Of a stretch of 64,000 nucleotides of DNA, positions 33,466-43,275 are shown piece by piece (within the stretch, counting starts at the first letter, position 1; each line of letters starts with the position of its first letter). The notes below the pieces were generated by a model that made no database searches, was not told where the DNA came from, and worked only from the letters and a program-made list of their open reading frames with translations. The DNA is from Flavobacteriales bacterium. Its GTDB lineage: Bacteria > Bacteroidota > Bacteroidia > Flavobacteriales_E > Vicingaceae. Position numbers and translations under genes: made by a program. The stretch covers positions 1-64,000 of the forward strand of contig JADYZM010000056.1 of assembly GCA_020853105.1 (NCBI GenBank). The letters run 5' to 3'.

Positions 33466-35148
33466 TTAAAAAGAATAGGTTAAACCGCCCAACATATGGA
33501 ATCGCTGTGTCGGGTAATCTTGCCATTTTTGGTAACGAACAGCACCAATATTATTAAAGTTTATGAATGCAGAAAGTTTTTTGGTGTAGCGATATTCGAA
33601 TCCTAAATTGGCATCAAAAATTCCTTTGAGTTCTTTTACTTTCTCGATTTTTGAGATTGTTCCAAGTGCATCAGTATTCCAAATAAATTCTTGGGCATAT
33701 TGTTTATTGATGAAAAATAAATCGCAACGGACAACAATTTTATCTCCTAAGTCATAGATACCGGAAAGGCTTACTTTCAAATCCGGTTTATGCCAAGCTT
33801 TAGTTTGGTTTTTAGTTGAGTACATATAATAATCTGCTCGCATCAATAGGTTTAATTTTTCTAGTTTTTGATAGCCCATTTCGCCGCTTATTTGACTCAT
33901 ACCAATTGTATCATAAAAAACAGTAAATTGATTTTCTAACAAGCTACCATAATCTTTAACGTATAATGGTGCAGATTCTAATTGTTGCCTGCTAAAACTA
34001 GTGTTGAATGTAAGGTATTTACTTAAACTTCCTCTGATACCGGCATACAAATTATATTTTTGATTGGTATTTACCAGTGCTAAATTGTTTGTGTTGATGA
34101 AGGGATTTTCGTAAAAAAATGAATTAAGAGTATTTGAAATTATTCCTCCGGTAGCTCCAACATAAGGAATAAGGATATCATCAACCACATTATATTTAAA
34201 CTCAACATCGGGATAGAAATGGAATTTTGAGTTGGTATTCATTTGATTAATTACAAGACCAACTCCAGCCTTGAAATGCCAATTTTTACGGGAAGTTTTG
34301 ATTTGAGGAATGAGTCCGGCAACAAGGTTGTGCCCTAAGTTTAAAGTGTTATTTAAGTTGTTATAATTAACCTTTGTGCCTAAAGAATACAGTTCGTTGT
34401 TATAATGTTTTCCAATATTTCCATCGAGTTCAAAATGATTTTCTTCTGTTGCGTATAAGTCAGTTATGTTGTAGTATTTGATATCAAAATTATAGTCGAA
34501 CTGTGAAGAATCAGTATAATTTCTGGTTAGTGAGGCTTCTGCACCTAATTTTGTTAAGCGTTGACGGATTTCTTTTTGGCTGTTTATTATAGGTTTGGTT
34601 TGTTCCGGAAATCCATAATAATGCACAACATTTCTATCGAAATTAACTTTTGAAAGGATGGTAAAATCTTTTAGAAAACGTTTTCCAAACAAGCTTAAAT
34701 GATTGTCGCTATACCCGCTGTAGTCAATTGTCGAAATTCCACTCGAACTGAGATGTTTTCCATGAAAACCAAATGCATAATCTTTTGATCTGCCGGAATT
34801 GTAATACAACTCTGCCAGTGGAGTTGATTGTGTTCCAAACCCTAATTTTGCATAACCTCTATATAGCTTTACTAAAGGTTCGCCTTTGATTTTAGCGGGC
34901 AAAATTGGTTCAACATTAAAGGTTACAGGCACTTGTTTGCTGATAAATGAGTATTTCAGTTCGGGAATTATTTTTTCTGTATCTTGAATAGTTGGACTTT
35001 CTTTGATTTTGAAAGCATCGCTCAGAACAGGGTCATACGGCTTTATGGTTAACACTGATGCAGTGTCTATTTGTTGAGCAAATCCCAAAGAACCAATTTG
35101 ACACATCAGCGACAAAATAAAAAGCCTATATGAATGTTCTATTTTCAT
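33466..35148 (-). CDS. Outer-membrane beta-barrel protein (TonB-dependent receptor-like)
   Basis: A 560-residue protein with a signal peptide (ending GSLGFAQ), a short N-terminal region rich in Pro and Lys, and then many alternating amphipathic strands with aromatic ends (for example LYRGYAKLGFGTQSTPLAELYYNSG) up to a terminal aromatic residue in the C-terminal segment QRFHMLGGLTYSF. This is typical of an outer-membrane barrel. There is no recognisable plug domain or TonB box, so it is barrel-like rather than a complete TonB-dependent receptor. It starts directly after the large TPR gene (no gap between stop and start), so the two are probably translated from one transcript and act together. 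Confidence 0.8.
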   Translation of the reverse strand: MKIEHSYRLFILSLMCQIGSLGFAQQIDTASVLTIKPYDPVLSDAFKIKESPTIQDTEKIIPELKYSFISKQVPVTFNVEPILPAKIKGEPLVKLYRGYAKLGFGTQSTPLAELYYNSGRSKDYAFGFHGKHLSSSGISTIDYSGYSDNHLSLFGKRFLKDFTILSKVNFDRNVVHYYGFPEQTKPIINSQKEIRQRLTKLGAEASLTRNYTDSSQFDYNFDIKYYNITDLYATEENHFELDGNIGKHYNNELYSLGTKVNYNNLNNTLNLGHNLVAGLIPQIKTSRKNWHFKAGVGLVINQMNTNSKFHFYPDVEFKYNVVDDILIPYVGATGGIISNTLNSFFYENPFINTNNLALVNTNQKYNLYAGIRGSLSKYLTFNTSFSRQQLESAPLYVKDYGSLLENQFTVFYDTIGMSQISGEMGYQKLEKLNLLMRADYYMYSTKNQTKAWHKPDLKVSLSGIYDLGDKIVVRCDLFFINKQYAQEFIWNTDALGTISKIEKVKELKGIFDANLGFEYRYTKKLSAFINFNNIGAVRYQKWQDYPTQRFHMLGGLTYSF

Positions 35149-38100
35149 TTATTCGTTTTCTTTTAGTTCCTGTTGTTGAGGTGATGGTATAGATTCTTCT
35201 ATGGGTTTTTCTGGTTCAGAAAATAATTTTTGTATATCCAATTCACTACCAAAATTGATGTTAATTTCTTCTTCTTTTTGTTCAACCTTTTTCGAGGCTT
35301 CATTTTCTTCAATAATTCTTAATTTTTCTTTTGCATTGGCTACCAAATCCGAGTGTTTGCTTTTATCTATAACGGTGTTTAGTGTAACTTTTGCTTGAAA
35401 CAAATCTTCTTTTGCGATGTAGTTGTCGCTCAACAAAATCAATGACTTACCCGTCCAATAATCATAGCTGCCAAACTTTTTAATTAAACCAAATACTTCT
35501 GTTTCACAATTGTCGTATTCCCCTCTCAGATAAAGAATTTGAGCAACATGATATTTTGCCTCAGCACCATATTTATTACTGTTTAATGACGCTGTTTTAA
35601 AGTTTTTCAGTGCAAGATTATAATCGTCTTTAGTCAATAAACATTTTCCGTAAATCAAATGGGCTTCGGTGGTTAAAGTGATATTGTCATCACTTTTATT
35701 GATAACAAACTCGCAGTATTTAATTGCATTATCAAAATTGTTCATTTGGAAATTCAATCGCATTTGCTCGATTTGCGCAAGGAACACATTGTTTTGAACA
35801 TCAGCAATATATTCCAATTGGTTGTAATTGTTTAAAGCTGCAGCAGCGTTACCTAATTCTTGGTTAAGGATTGCTGCATTGAGTAATGCCTGTTCGGTAA
35901 ATTTGTTTTTAGGAGATTCCAACACTTTATTGTAGCCAATGAGAGCTTCGTTTTTAAACCCTGATTTTTGTTCACAAACCGCTTTATAGAAATTAGAATT
36001 TACAACATAATTTCCGTTCGGAAATTTCTCTAAATATTTTGTAAAATCAGCAACAGCTTTATTACAATTTCCATTCATGTAGCTGTTTTCTGCTACTTCA
36101 TAGTAATCTTCATCAAGTAAAGAAGCTGATTCGCTAGGAGAACCAATTGAACTTAGATAGGTTTCGTAAGTTGCCAAATCGCTATTGTCGATGTATATTT
36201 TTTTTATTTTATCCAGAGCTTGTTTAGATTCTTCTGAGCCAGGATATTTAGCAATCACATTTTTAAAAATGGTTAAAGCATCATTGTCTTGATTTTGATT
36301 AAAGAAAATCAAGCCTTGTTTCACCATAGATTTACTCAAATAGGGGCTGTTTTGATGATCTTTTTCGAGTTGTCGGAATGCAGTTAACGCTTTTTCGTTC
36401 TGATTTTGTATTAAATAGGTTTCTCCCAATTCGTAAAATGCATCATCGAGTAAATGAGATTTTTCTTTACGAGAAACAAGAGTTTGTAACAGGTTTATTT
36501 TGTCGCTATAATTTCCAATAACTCCGTTACAAACAGAACTTTGATAAAGTGAGTAGTCGGATTGATAAACACCCATCATCGAAGCTTTGTCGTAAAACTC
36601 GATAGCTCCTTTGTATTGTTTTTGAATAAAAAAACAATCTCCTATTCTGTTGAGTACATCGTTCATTACTTTTGATTGTTCGGTTGGTGCGTTTTGTGTA
36701 TATTTTCTAAACCAATCTTTAGCATTTTCATACTCTTTCAGATTAAAATAGGCATATCCCAAATTATAGTTAGCGTTGTTTTTATTTTTTGAAATAACTT
36801 CGGGTTCATAAATAAATTTCTTGTACTCGTGAACGGATTTTACAAAATCATCCATTCTATAATATGCTTCAGCTCTCCAATAGGTGTTTTCAGCAGTAAC
36901 TTCTTTTTCATAGGGATATTTGTCGCTTTTATCAAAATGAGCAATTGCTTCTTGATATTTTTGATTGTTAAATAATTCCAACCCTCTGTAATGGGCTACC
37001 TTTTGATAGGCTACCTGAAGTTTAGGGTCTAGAGTTTTGATGTTTTCAAGAGATTTTAGTGCAGCTTCGTAGTTTTTGGTTGTAAAATATACAGCAACTA
37101 AATATTCATAAGCATCATTCAGTTTTGTTGAATTGGGGTAGGTATTGATAAACTCCTCAAAAGCAATGATAGCGTCATTGAAAGGGTGTATTGAGAGTTC
37201 ATACGAAATTTTTGCATAGTTAAACAAAGCATCTTCTTTGATTTGAGTGTCAAAAGGTTGTTTGTATGCTTCTCTGAAAGAGTTTCGAGCATAATTCTTT
37301 TTATTGAGTTTCACATAACATTCAGCCAAGTGATAGTGGGCTGTTTGTGAAATACTATCAGGCTCTCCAATGGATTTTTTAAACCAGTCTTCTGCTAAAT
37401 TGCAACTGTCTGTTTTATAATAAGCAAATCCAAGTTGATAGTAATCGGAACGGGTTGCCAATGTCGGTTTTTCGTTGTTGAATCTTTTTAAATAGGGTAT
37501 TGCTAGGTTGTATTGTTTTGTTCGGTAATACGACTCACCAATAATACGAGCAATTTCGGAGCTTCTAGCTGGCATTGCCGTATCTAATAAGGCAGGGGCA
37601 TACTCAATAACCTTGTCGTATTTATTCTGTAAGTAATATATCTGAGCAATGTAATACGGAGTTAATGGAGAGAATTTTTCGTCGTTGTTGAGTAGCAAAA
37701 ATGTTTGAAGAGCCGATTCGTACTTCTTTTGCAAGTAGGCAATATGTCCATAATAGTAGCGAGCTGGAGAGGTGTATTTATTGTCGCTGTCTTTGATTTC
37801 GTAAAAAAATGTAGATGCTTTGTCGAATTGCTCGACACAGAAATAGGAATATCCTGTTTTGAATTTATACTCAATTAAATCTTCTGCCGATAAATCTAAA
37901 GGGTCTAATTTGCTGTACCAAGCTATAGCCTCATCATATTTTTTACCTCTGAAGTGAAAATTTCCGAGATGAAAATATGCCAATTTTTTTTTAGGACTGT
38001 CCGGATAGTCCTGAATAAACTCTATAAATAAATTTTCAGCATCGTTGTTAAAAAGATTAAGTCCACAAAGTGCTATATAAAATTTTGCATTAACAGCAAC

Positions 38101-38301
38101 TTCCGATTTTTTATCGGCGGTAGAACTATAAATCAACCTAAACTTTTCTTGAGCAGCACTGTATTTTTCTTTGTCAAACAACTCTCTAGCACTTTTGTAT
38201 TCAATATTTTGATGAGTATAAATGGTGGTTTTTTGAGCCTTTGAAATATGGTTAAAGCCAATGAAAATGATAAAAAATAATATGGAGTTAATAAATTTCA
38301 A
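35149..38301 (-). CDS. Large periplasmic TPR-repeat protein
   Basis: A 1050-residue protein with a signal peptide (MKFINSILFFIIFIGFNHISKA) and more than fifteen TPR-like repeats over nearly its whole length. Repeat signatures of the type ARELFDKEKYSAAQEKF, YDEAIAWYSKL and NYEAALKSL recur about every 34 residues. The tail is acidic and Glu/Lys-rich. It is probably a periplasmic scaffold. The gene is divergent from the FtsE-type ATPase gene and continues without a gap into a barrel gene, a combination common in Bacteroidota. Such long TPR proteins often assemble or stabilise outer-membrane complexes; that role is inference here. Confidence 0.85.
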   Translation of the reverse strand: MKFINSILFFIIFIGFNHISKAQKTTIYTHQNIEYKSARELFDKEKYSAAQEKFRLIYSSTADKKSEVAVNAKFYIALCGLNLFNNDAENLFIEFIQDYPDSPKKKLAYFHLGNFHFRGKKYDEAIAWYSKLDPLDLSAEDLIEYKFKTGYSYFCVEQFDKASTFFYEIKDSDNKYTSPARYYYGHIAYLQKKYESALQTFLLLNNDEKFSPLTPYYIAQIYYLQNKYDKVIEYAPALLDTAMPARSSEIARIIGESYYRTKQYNLAIPYLKRFNNEKPTLATRSDYYQLGFAYYKTDSCNLAEDWFKKSIGEPDSISQTAHYHLAECYVKLNKKNYARNSFREAYKQPFDTQIKEDALFNYAKISYELSIHPFNDAIIAFEEFINTYPNSTKLNDAYEYLVAVYFTTKNYEAALKSLENIKTLDPKLQVAYQKVAHYRGLELFNNQKYQEAIAHFDKSDKYPYEKEVTAENTYWRAEAYYRMDDFVKSVHEYKKFIYEPEVISKNKNNANYNLGYAYFNLKEYENAKDWFRKYTQNAPTEQSKVMNDVLNRIGDCFFIQKQYKGAIEFYDKASMMGVYQSDYSLYQSSVCNGVIGNYSDKINLLQTLVSRKEKSHLLDDAFYELGETYLIQNQNEKALTAFRQLEKDHQNSPYLSKSMVKQGLIFFNQNQDNDALTIFKNVIAKYPGSEESKQALDKIKKIYIDNSDLATYETYLSSIGSPSESASLLDEDYYEVAENSYMNGNCNKAVADFTKYLEKFPNGNYVVNSNFYKAVCEQKSGFKNEALIGYNKVLESPKNKFTEQALLNAAILNQELGNAAAALNNYNQLEYIADVQNNVFLAQIEQMRLNFQMNNFDNAIKYCEFVINKSDDNITLTTEAHLIYGKCLLTKDDYNLALKNFKTASLNSNKYGAEAKYHVAQILYLRGEYDNCETEVFGLIKKFGSYDYWTGKSLILLSDNYIAKEDLFQAKVTLNTVIDKSKHSDLVANAKEKLRIIEENEASKKVEQKEEEININFGSELDIQKLFSEPEKPIEESIPSPQQQELKENE

Positions 38302-38431
38302 ATGAGTTGAAAATCGTCTTTATAAGATTTGGATAAAATTAAAATGATAAAACCAACATACCAGCTAACACAATTCAAGTTTTCAACGTGGCTTTGTTGA
38401 AATTATTTCATTTGAGAGATAGTGTTTGGGG

Positions 38432-38461
38432 TTTGTGAGCAATAATTATGTAATATCTTTG
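38432..38461 (+). promoter_or_regulatory. Promoter of the FtsE-type gene
   Basis: TTTG (38432-38435), 18 nt, then TATCTTTG (38454-38461) is a perfect Bacteroidota promoter (TTTG-N17-19-TAnnTTTG). The predicted start is near 38468, leaving a leader of about 27 nt to the ATG at 38495. Confidence 0.65.
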
Positions 38462-38494
38462 TTAGGTATTTAATGTGTTGTAAATCAAAAAATA

Positions 38495-39229
38495 ATGATA
38501 GTAGATATTTCATCAGCAACAATATATCAAAGAGACAATCAGGTGCTACAAAATGTGAACCTAAAAATTGATTCAGGAGAATTCGTTTATTTGATTGGAA
38601 AAACCGGGTCCGGTAAAAGTAGCTTACTCAAAACTTTATACGGAGAGCTTGCTCTTAAAGAGGGAAATGCAACTGTTGTAGATTTTGATTTGAATACGAT
38701 TAAACGCAACAAAATTCCATTTTTGAGAAGAAAATTGGGGATTGTTTTTCAGGACTTTCAGTTGCTAACCGACCGAAATGTGTATGACAATTTAAAATTT
38801 GTGCTTACTGCAACGGGTTGGGACGACAAATCAAAAATGGAATCACGCATAAACGAAGTACTTAGCAGTGTTGGCCTTACCAACAAAGGGTATAAATTTC
38901 CACATGAATTATCGGGTGGAGAGCAGCAAAGAGTGGTAATTGCCAGAGCTTTACTCAATGAACCGGATTTAATATTGGCAGATGAACCTACCGGAAATTT
39001 AGATCCTGAGACGTCGGAAGAAATTTTAAAATTACTTGTTGAAATAAGCAATCGCGGAAAAGCAATTTTGATGGCTACCCATGATTTTCATTTGATGGAA
39101 AAATTTCCGTCGAGAACTCTGAAATGTGAAAATGGTCAAGTGGTTGATACGCCAAGCCCAAAAAGAAAAAATTCGGGTTTACAAACAGAAATTACAGAAG
39201 AGAGAAGGTCTGGAGGAGAAAATTTGTAG
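38495..39229 (+). CDS. FtsE-type ABC transporter ATPase
   Basis: A 244-residue ATPase. Walker A is LIGKTGSGKSSLLKTLYGE, the Q-loop is in VFQDFQLL, the signature is LSGGEQQRVVIARALL, and Walker B is LILADEPTGNLDPETSEE with H in ATHDFHLM. The early motif MIVDISSATIYQRDNQVL and length match FtsE of Bacteroidota, which with FtsX (absent from the window) links the divisome to cell-wall hydrolases. A C-terminal tail of about 25 polar residues (PSPKRKNSGLQTEITEERRS) is extra. MacB/LolD-type ATPases are close relatives, so the symbol is withheld. It precedes a glycosyltransferase by 24 nt and may share its transcript. Confidence 0.82.
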   Translation: MIVDISSATIYQRDNQVLQNVNLKIDSGEFVYLIGKTGSGKSSLLKTLYGELALKEGNATVVDFDLNTIKRNKIPFLRRKLGIVFQDFQLLTDRNVYDNLKFVLTATGWDDKSKMESRINEVLSSVGLTNKGYKFPHELSGGEQQRVVIARALLNEPDLILADEPTGNLDPETSEEILKLLVEISNRGKAILMATHDFHLMEKFPSRTLKCENGQVVDTPSPKRKNSGLQTEITEERRSGGENL

Positions 39230-39253
39230 TATTCTCAAACAACAACTTTAAGA

Positions 39254-40141
39254 ATGCTCTCCGTTTTAATACCCATTTATAATTTTGATGTAACAGAATT
39301 GGTTACTAGCTTGCAAAATCAGGCTACAGACTGTAAAATTGACTTTGAAATTCTATGTTTTGACGACAACTCCTCAGAAACGTTCAAATCAAAAAATAGT
39401 CAAATCAAAAATATAAATCGTGTTGTTTATAAAGAATTACAACAAAATGTAGGACGTTCAAAAATTAGAAATTTATTGGCAAAAGAAGCTCAATACGAGT
39501 ATATTCTTTTTCTCGATTGTGATTCAAAAATTAATTCTAAACAGTTTATAGCTAACTATATTAAAAATTGTTTGCCCAACACTGTAGTTTGTGGGGGAAG
39601 GAATTATGAATCCAGCTCACCGTTGCAACAGGAAAAACATTTTAGATGGTGGTATGGCACAAACAGAGAAACTACAACGGCTGAAGAGCGAACAAAACAG
39701 CCCTATCGCTCGTTCATGACAAATAATTTTTTACTCCCAAAGGCTGTGTTTTTAACTATACAGCTAGATGAAAACTTAATCGGATATGGACACGAAGACA
39801 CATTGTTTGGATTGGAGTTAAAAAACAAGGCAATTGCAATAAAACACATCAACAATCCACTCTGTCATATCGGGCTTGAGGATACAAATGAATTTATCTG
39901 TAAAACCAAAGAAGGTATAAAAAACTTACTCAAATTAATTGAATCAAAAAAAATTGATAAATCAGTCAGATTATTCAGGTATTACAGTTTAATAAAAATG
40001 ATGGGGCTCGAAAATAAGCTATATCAGTACTTTATTAAAAATCAAAAAATAATAGAAAGTCAATTTTTCAAAGAAAAACCTTCTCTCAAATGGTTTGATT
40101 TATACAAACTTTGTTACTTGATTTCGTTGACAAAAGAGTAG
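39254..40141 (+). CDS. Family 2 glycosyltransferase
   Basis: A 295-residue protein that starts MLSVLIPIYNFDVTELV, the nucleotide-sugar-binding start of GT2 enzymes. DDNSSET and the D-x-D-like motif ILFLDCDSKI (metal and UDP binding) are visible, and an acidic GHEDTLFGLE region may be catalytic. The family moves sugars from NDP-sugars to glycans or lipids, probably on the cytoplasmic face of the membrane. It is 24 nt downstream of the FtsE-type gene. Its last 28 nt overlap the convergent family 4 glycosyltransferase gene. Acceptor unknown. Confidence 0.87.
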   Translation: MLSVLIPIYNFDVTELVTSLQNQATDCKIDFEILCFDDNSSETFKSKNSQIKNINRVVYKELQQNVGRSKIRNLLAKEAQYEYILFLDCDSKINSKQFIANYIKNCLPNTVVCGGRNYESSSPLQQEKHFRWWYGTNRETTTAEERTKQPYRSFMTNNFLLPKAVFLTIQLDENLIGYGHEDTLFGLELKNKAIAIKHINNPLCHIGLEDTNEFICKTKEGIKNLLKLIESKKIDKSVRLFRYYSLIKMMGLENKLYQYFIKNQKIIESQFFKEKPSLKWFDLYKLCYLISLTKE

Positions 40142-41220
40142 AGTTTTTTTTCTTCAACTTCCCAGCATAGTTCTTTTTTTGCAAGTTTACAATTGTTTGA
40201 ATAAGCTGATAATCTGGATTTATCAGCCAACAGAATATTTATTTTTTCTGCAATTGCCTTTGGGCTTATATCAGATAGGGTTTCTCCTACATTGTAATTT
40301 TCAACAATAAACTTCATTTCCGGTAGTTCTGAGGTGAGTACAGGAACATTGGCATTTATGTAATCGAATAACTTATTTGGTAATGCGTATTTGTAATTTA
40401 AACCCATATTTTCCTCAAGGCTCACGCCTAAATTGGCTTGAAAAGTATAGTGATGAAGTTGTTCTAATGGAATTTTTCCAAGCATTATTACTTTATCTTC
40501 CAATTTGTATTTTCTTATTTTTTGAACAATTGCATCAAAAACATCACCATCTCCGATAATATACAATATTGCATTGTTTACGTATTGCATAGCTTCGACT
40601 AATGGTTCTAATCCTCTGCCTACATTAACAACTCCTTGATAAATAATCACATCTAACCCAAGAATTTTAATGTTTTTTACAGGATAAAAATCGGTAATGC
40701 TCAAAGGCAAATTACGAATTACAGTAATTTTTTTGTCGTAAAGTTTTGAGTAATCTTCGGCAATTTTATCACTAACGGTAATGATATTTTTTAATTTCGG
40801 AAAAATCATTTGCTCTATAAATTTCCAAAAACTTTGAATGCGAGGTCTGTTAACCAATTCGGGGACTTCGGTAAAATATTCGTGGCTATCATAAACCAAC
40901 TTCTTTCTTTTTATTTTTGAAGCAAGAAAATTTGCCGGTAATGTGTCTAAATCATTGCTCCAGCAAATATCTGCTTTTGAAAAGAGTAAATAAAAAAGCA
41001 GACAAATATTAAAATTTGCGTAAAACAGAAACCCTTTGTTGAACCACAAATTGAAACGTTTAGTTCTATAATTTCTTTTAATAGGCAAACTGTGTTTCAA
41101 GCTACGCCCTACTAATAGTATTTCATAATCCATTTTTTGTAACGATAGACAAACTCTATTAACCCGTTGGTCAGTCATTAAGTCATTGGTTACAGAAATA
41201 ATTATTTTTCCTTTATTCAT
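40114..41220 (-). CDS. Family 4-type glycosyltransferase
   Basis: A protein of about 368 residues from the ATG at 41220 (the frame extends 14 codons upstream to another start, which only adds LILSSSF-type residues). Features are IIISVTNDLMTDQRVNRVCLS at the N-terminus, DICWSNDLDTLPANFLASK, KLVYDSHEYFTEVPEL, and in the C-terminal Rossmann domain VIYQGVVNVGRGLEPLVEAM, IIGDGDVFD and LPNKLFDYINANVPVLTS. This is a GT-B fold enzyme. It probably acts in surface polysaccharide synthesis with the GT2 gene, whose 3' end it overlaps by 28 nt. Donor and acceptor are unknown. Confidence 0.86.
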   Translation of the reverse strand: MNKGKIIISVTNDLMTDQRVNRVCLSLQKMDYEILLVGRSLKHSLPIKRNYRTKRFNLWFNKGFLFYANFNICLLFYLLFSKADICWSNDLDTLPANFLASKIKRKKLVYDSHEYFTEVPELVNRPRIQSFWKFIEQMIFPKLKNIITVSDKIAEDYSKLYDKKITVIRNLPLSITDFYPVKNIKILGLDVIIYQGVVNVGRGLEPLVEAMQYVNNAILYIIGDGDVFDAIVQKIRKYKLEDKVIMLGKIPLEQLHHYTFQANLGVSLEENMGLNYKYALPNKLFDYINANVPVLTSELPEMKFIVENYNVGETLSDISPKAIAEKINILLADKSRLSAYSNNCKLAKKELCWEVEEKKLYSFVNEIK

Positions 41221-41314
41221 AGCGAATGTAAAGCTACTTGATAATATTAAATGTTTTAACAACGGTTTATGAATATTTATTTTTATATAAATCCAAATGC
41301 AACGTAAACAGTTT

Positions 41315-41322
41315 TATTTTTG
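41315..41322 (+). promoter_or_regulatory. Candidate -7 box of ddl
   Basis: TATTTTTG is a perfect match to TAnnTTTG, 21 nt before the ATG at 41344. No clear TTTG is seen 17-23 nt upstream, so the -33 element is weak or absent. Confidence 0.4.
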
Positions 41323-41343
41323 ATAATATAAATAAATGAATTC

Positions 41344-42318
41344 ATGAAAAAAACAATTGCCGTATTAGAAGGAGGCTATAGCCACGAAAAAATAATTTCG
41401 TTAAGAAGTGCAGAAACCGTTTTCCAACATATTGACAGAGAAAAATACAATCCCATAAAGGTTAGAATTGATGAAGAAGGTTGGTTTGCTTTTATTGACG
41501 GAAGTAAAGTTGAAGTAAATCGGAATGATTTTTCAATTGTTCATAACGGCAACAAAATAACCTTTGATTTGGCTTTTATTGTTATTCACGGAACTCCGGG
41601 TGAAGACGGCAAGCTGCAAGCCTATTTTGATATGTTAAGTATTCCATACACCACTTGTAACCAGTTGGCATCAACACTAACGTTTAATAAATTCGTTTGT
41701 AATCAGTTTCTCAAAAATTTCGATATTCCTGTTGCCAAAGCCATTTTGATTAGAAAAGGGGATACTATTGATGAAAAAAAGATTATAGCTGAAGTTGGGC
41801 TCCCTTGTTTTGTAAAACCTGCTGATGGAGGAAGTAGTTTTGGAGTGACTAAGGTTAAAGAATTAAATCAACTAAAAGAAGCTGTTGAACTTGCCATATC
41901 ACATGGAACACAAGCAATTATTGAATCGTTTTTAAAAGGGAGAGAATTCACAAACGGAATTTATAAAGACAGTAACGGAATTAAAGCACTTCCGGTAACT
42001 GAAATTTTGTCAAACAACGAGTTTTTTGATTTTAATGCAAAATATTCCGGAGAATCAAAAGAAGTTACTCCAGCACAGATAGATAAAGAATTAGAAGATA
42101 AAATTAAATTCACCACTAGAAAAGCGTATGAAATAGTAGGTCTTTCAGGAATTTGTAGAATAGACTATATTGTTGTAGATAAAATCCCACATTTAATTGA
42201 AATAAATACTGTACCCGGACAATCTGCACAAAGCATTATTCCCCAGCAGGCTGCATGTGAAGGGATTTCTTTAAAAGAATTGTTTAACAGTGTCATTGCT
42301 GTTGCAATTGGGGAATAG
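41344..42318 (+). CDS. ddl: D-alanine--D-alanine ligase
   Basis: A 324-residue ATP-grasp enzyme. Features: MKKTIAVLEGGYSHEKIISLRS at the N-terminus, VIHGTPGEDGKLQAYFD, the ATP-site PCFVKPADGGSSFGVTKVK, AIIESFLKGREFTNGIY and the metal-binding LIEINTVPGQSAQSIIPQQ. The TTCNQLASTL motif that recognises the substrate is also visible. It joins two D-alanines for peptidoglycan precursor synthesis in the cytoplasm. It is divergent from the GT4 gene across 123 nt. No cell-wall cluster surrounds it, so it appears to be a stand-alone gene. Confidence 0.96.
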   Translation: MKKTIAVLEGGYSHEKIISLRSAETVFQHIDREKYNPIKVRIDEEGWFAFIDGSKVEVNRNDFSIVHNGNKITFDLAFIVIHGTPGEDGKLQAYFDMLSIPYTTCNQLASTLTFNKFVCNQFLKNFDIPVAKAILIRKGDTIDEKKIIAEVGLPCFVKPADGGSSFGVTKVKELNQLKEAVELAISHGTQAIIESFLKGREFTNGIYKDSNGIKALPVTEILSNNEFFDFNAKYSGESKEVTPAQIDKELEDKIKFTTRKAYEIVGLSGICRIDYIVVDKIPHLIEINTVPGQSAQSIIPQQAACEGISLKELFNSVIAVAIGE

Positions 42319-42404
42319 AAGCACATCTTTTTGATATTTTTTTGTGTTAGGATTTATTGTGTTGTTTTGATTGCTAATTTTATGACCAAAATCATAGAAA
42401 GCAA

Positions 42405-43220
42405 ATGAGAAGATTTTTGGTGCTGGGATTGGTTTACTTTTTAGCAGGATTTGATTCGGTTAAAAGTCAAGTGAGCGAAAATGCGGGTCTAAAACATATC
42501 GAAGATAATTCATATTTCTTGGAAGAAGGGTATAATCAAGATCCGGGTGTTGTACAACATTATTCGAGTTTTCAGTACATGAAAAATAAAACTTGGGAAT
42601 ATAATTTAACAGTGGAATTACCTTTAAACGGAATAAAACATCAGTTTTCTTTTATTGCTCCATATTTAAACAATGGCAATACAGGTTTTGGAGATAAATA
42701 CCTAAACTATCGGTATTTAGTAATTTCAACTGAAAGGTTAAAATTTGCTACTCGAGGGTCATTAATTTTGCCCGTTGGAAAATACAAGGAAGGACTAGGA
42801 AGCTCTGCGTTTGGTTACCAATTTAATTTACCGCTTACTTATATTTTATTTCCATGGCTTTCAACTCATTACAACCTAGGTGCAACTTTTACTCCAAATG
42901 CAAAAGACATAACAGGGAATAAGTTTAACAACACGAGTTATAATTATGGAGCAAGTTTTATAGTCCTTTTAAAGAAAACCTTTCATTTTATGTTTGAAAC
43001 TGTTGGAACCACCAACATTTCAAACGCAAAAAATGGCGAGTCATTCACAACAAAAACTTTATTTATTAATCCCGGAATACGCTTTGCAATAAATCATAAA
43101 TCAGGACTACAAATTGTTCCCGGGATTTCTGTCCCGATAGGTGTGGGTCCGTCAAATGGTGAACTGGGTATTTTCACTTATTTATCGTTTGAACACGTCT
43201 TTTTGAAGAGTAAAAAATAG
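42405..43220 (+). CDS. Putative small outer-membrane beta-barrel protein
   Basis: A 271-residue protein with a signal peptide (ending SVKSQ). After NSYFLEEGYNQDPGVVQHYSS come paired amphipathic strands such as TVELPLNGIKHQFSFIAPYLN and FATRGSLILPVGKYKEGLGS, and the protein ends with a strand (TYLSFEHVFLKSKK). The architecture resembles transporter-type small barrels such as the phenol MetA-degradation-like family, but I am not certain. The family members are proposed to help uptake or to mark an outer-membrane porin. The gene is 86 nt after ddl and may be independent; it converges on a GNAT gene with 55 nt between stops. Confidence 0.62.
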   Translation: MRRFLVLGLVYFLAGFDSVKSQVSENAGLKHIEDNSYFLEEGYNQDPGVVQHYSSFQYMKNKTWEYNLTVELPLNGIKHQFSFIAPYLNNGNTGFGDKYLNYRYLVISTERLKFATRGSLILPVGKYKEGLGSSAFGYQFNLPLTYILFPWLSTHYNLGATFTPNAKDITGNKFNNTSYNYGASFIVLLKKTFHFMFETVGTTNISNAKNGESFTTKTLFINPGIRFAINHKSGLQIVPGISVPIGVGPSNGELGIFTYLSFEHVFLKSKK

Positions 43221-43275
43221 ACTGAAGTTCTATGCAGCTTTAAAAGGGATACAATAGATTTGATATAAAGTTATA

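Noticed and set aside
41221-41262. Upstream start for the family 4 glycosyltransferase
   Set aside because: It adds 14 residues that do not look like a signal or belong to the fold. The ATG at 41220 matches the usual start of the domain.
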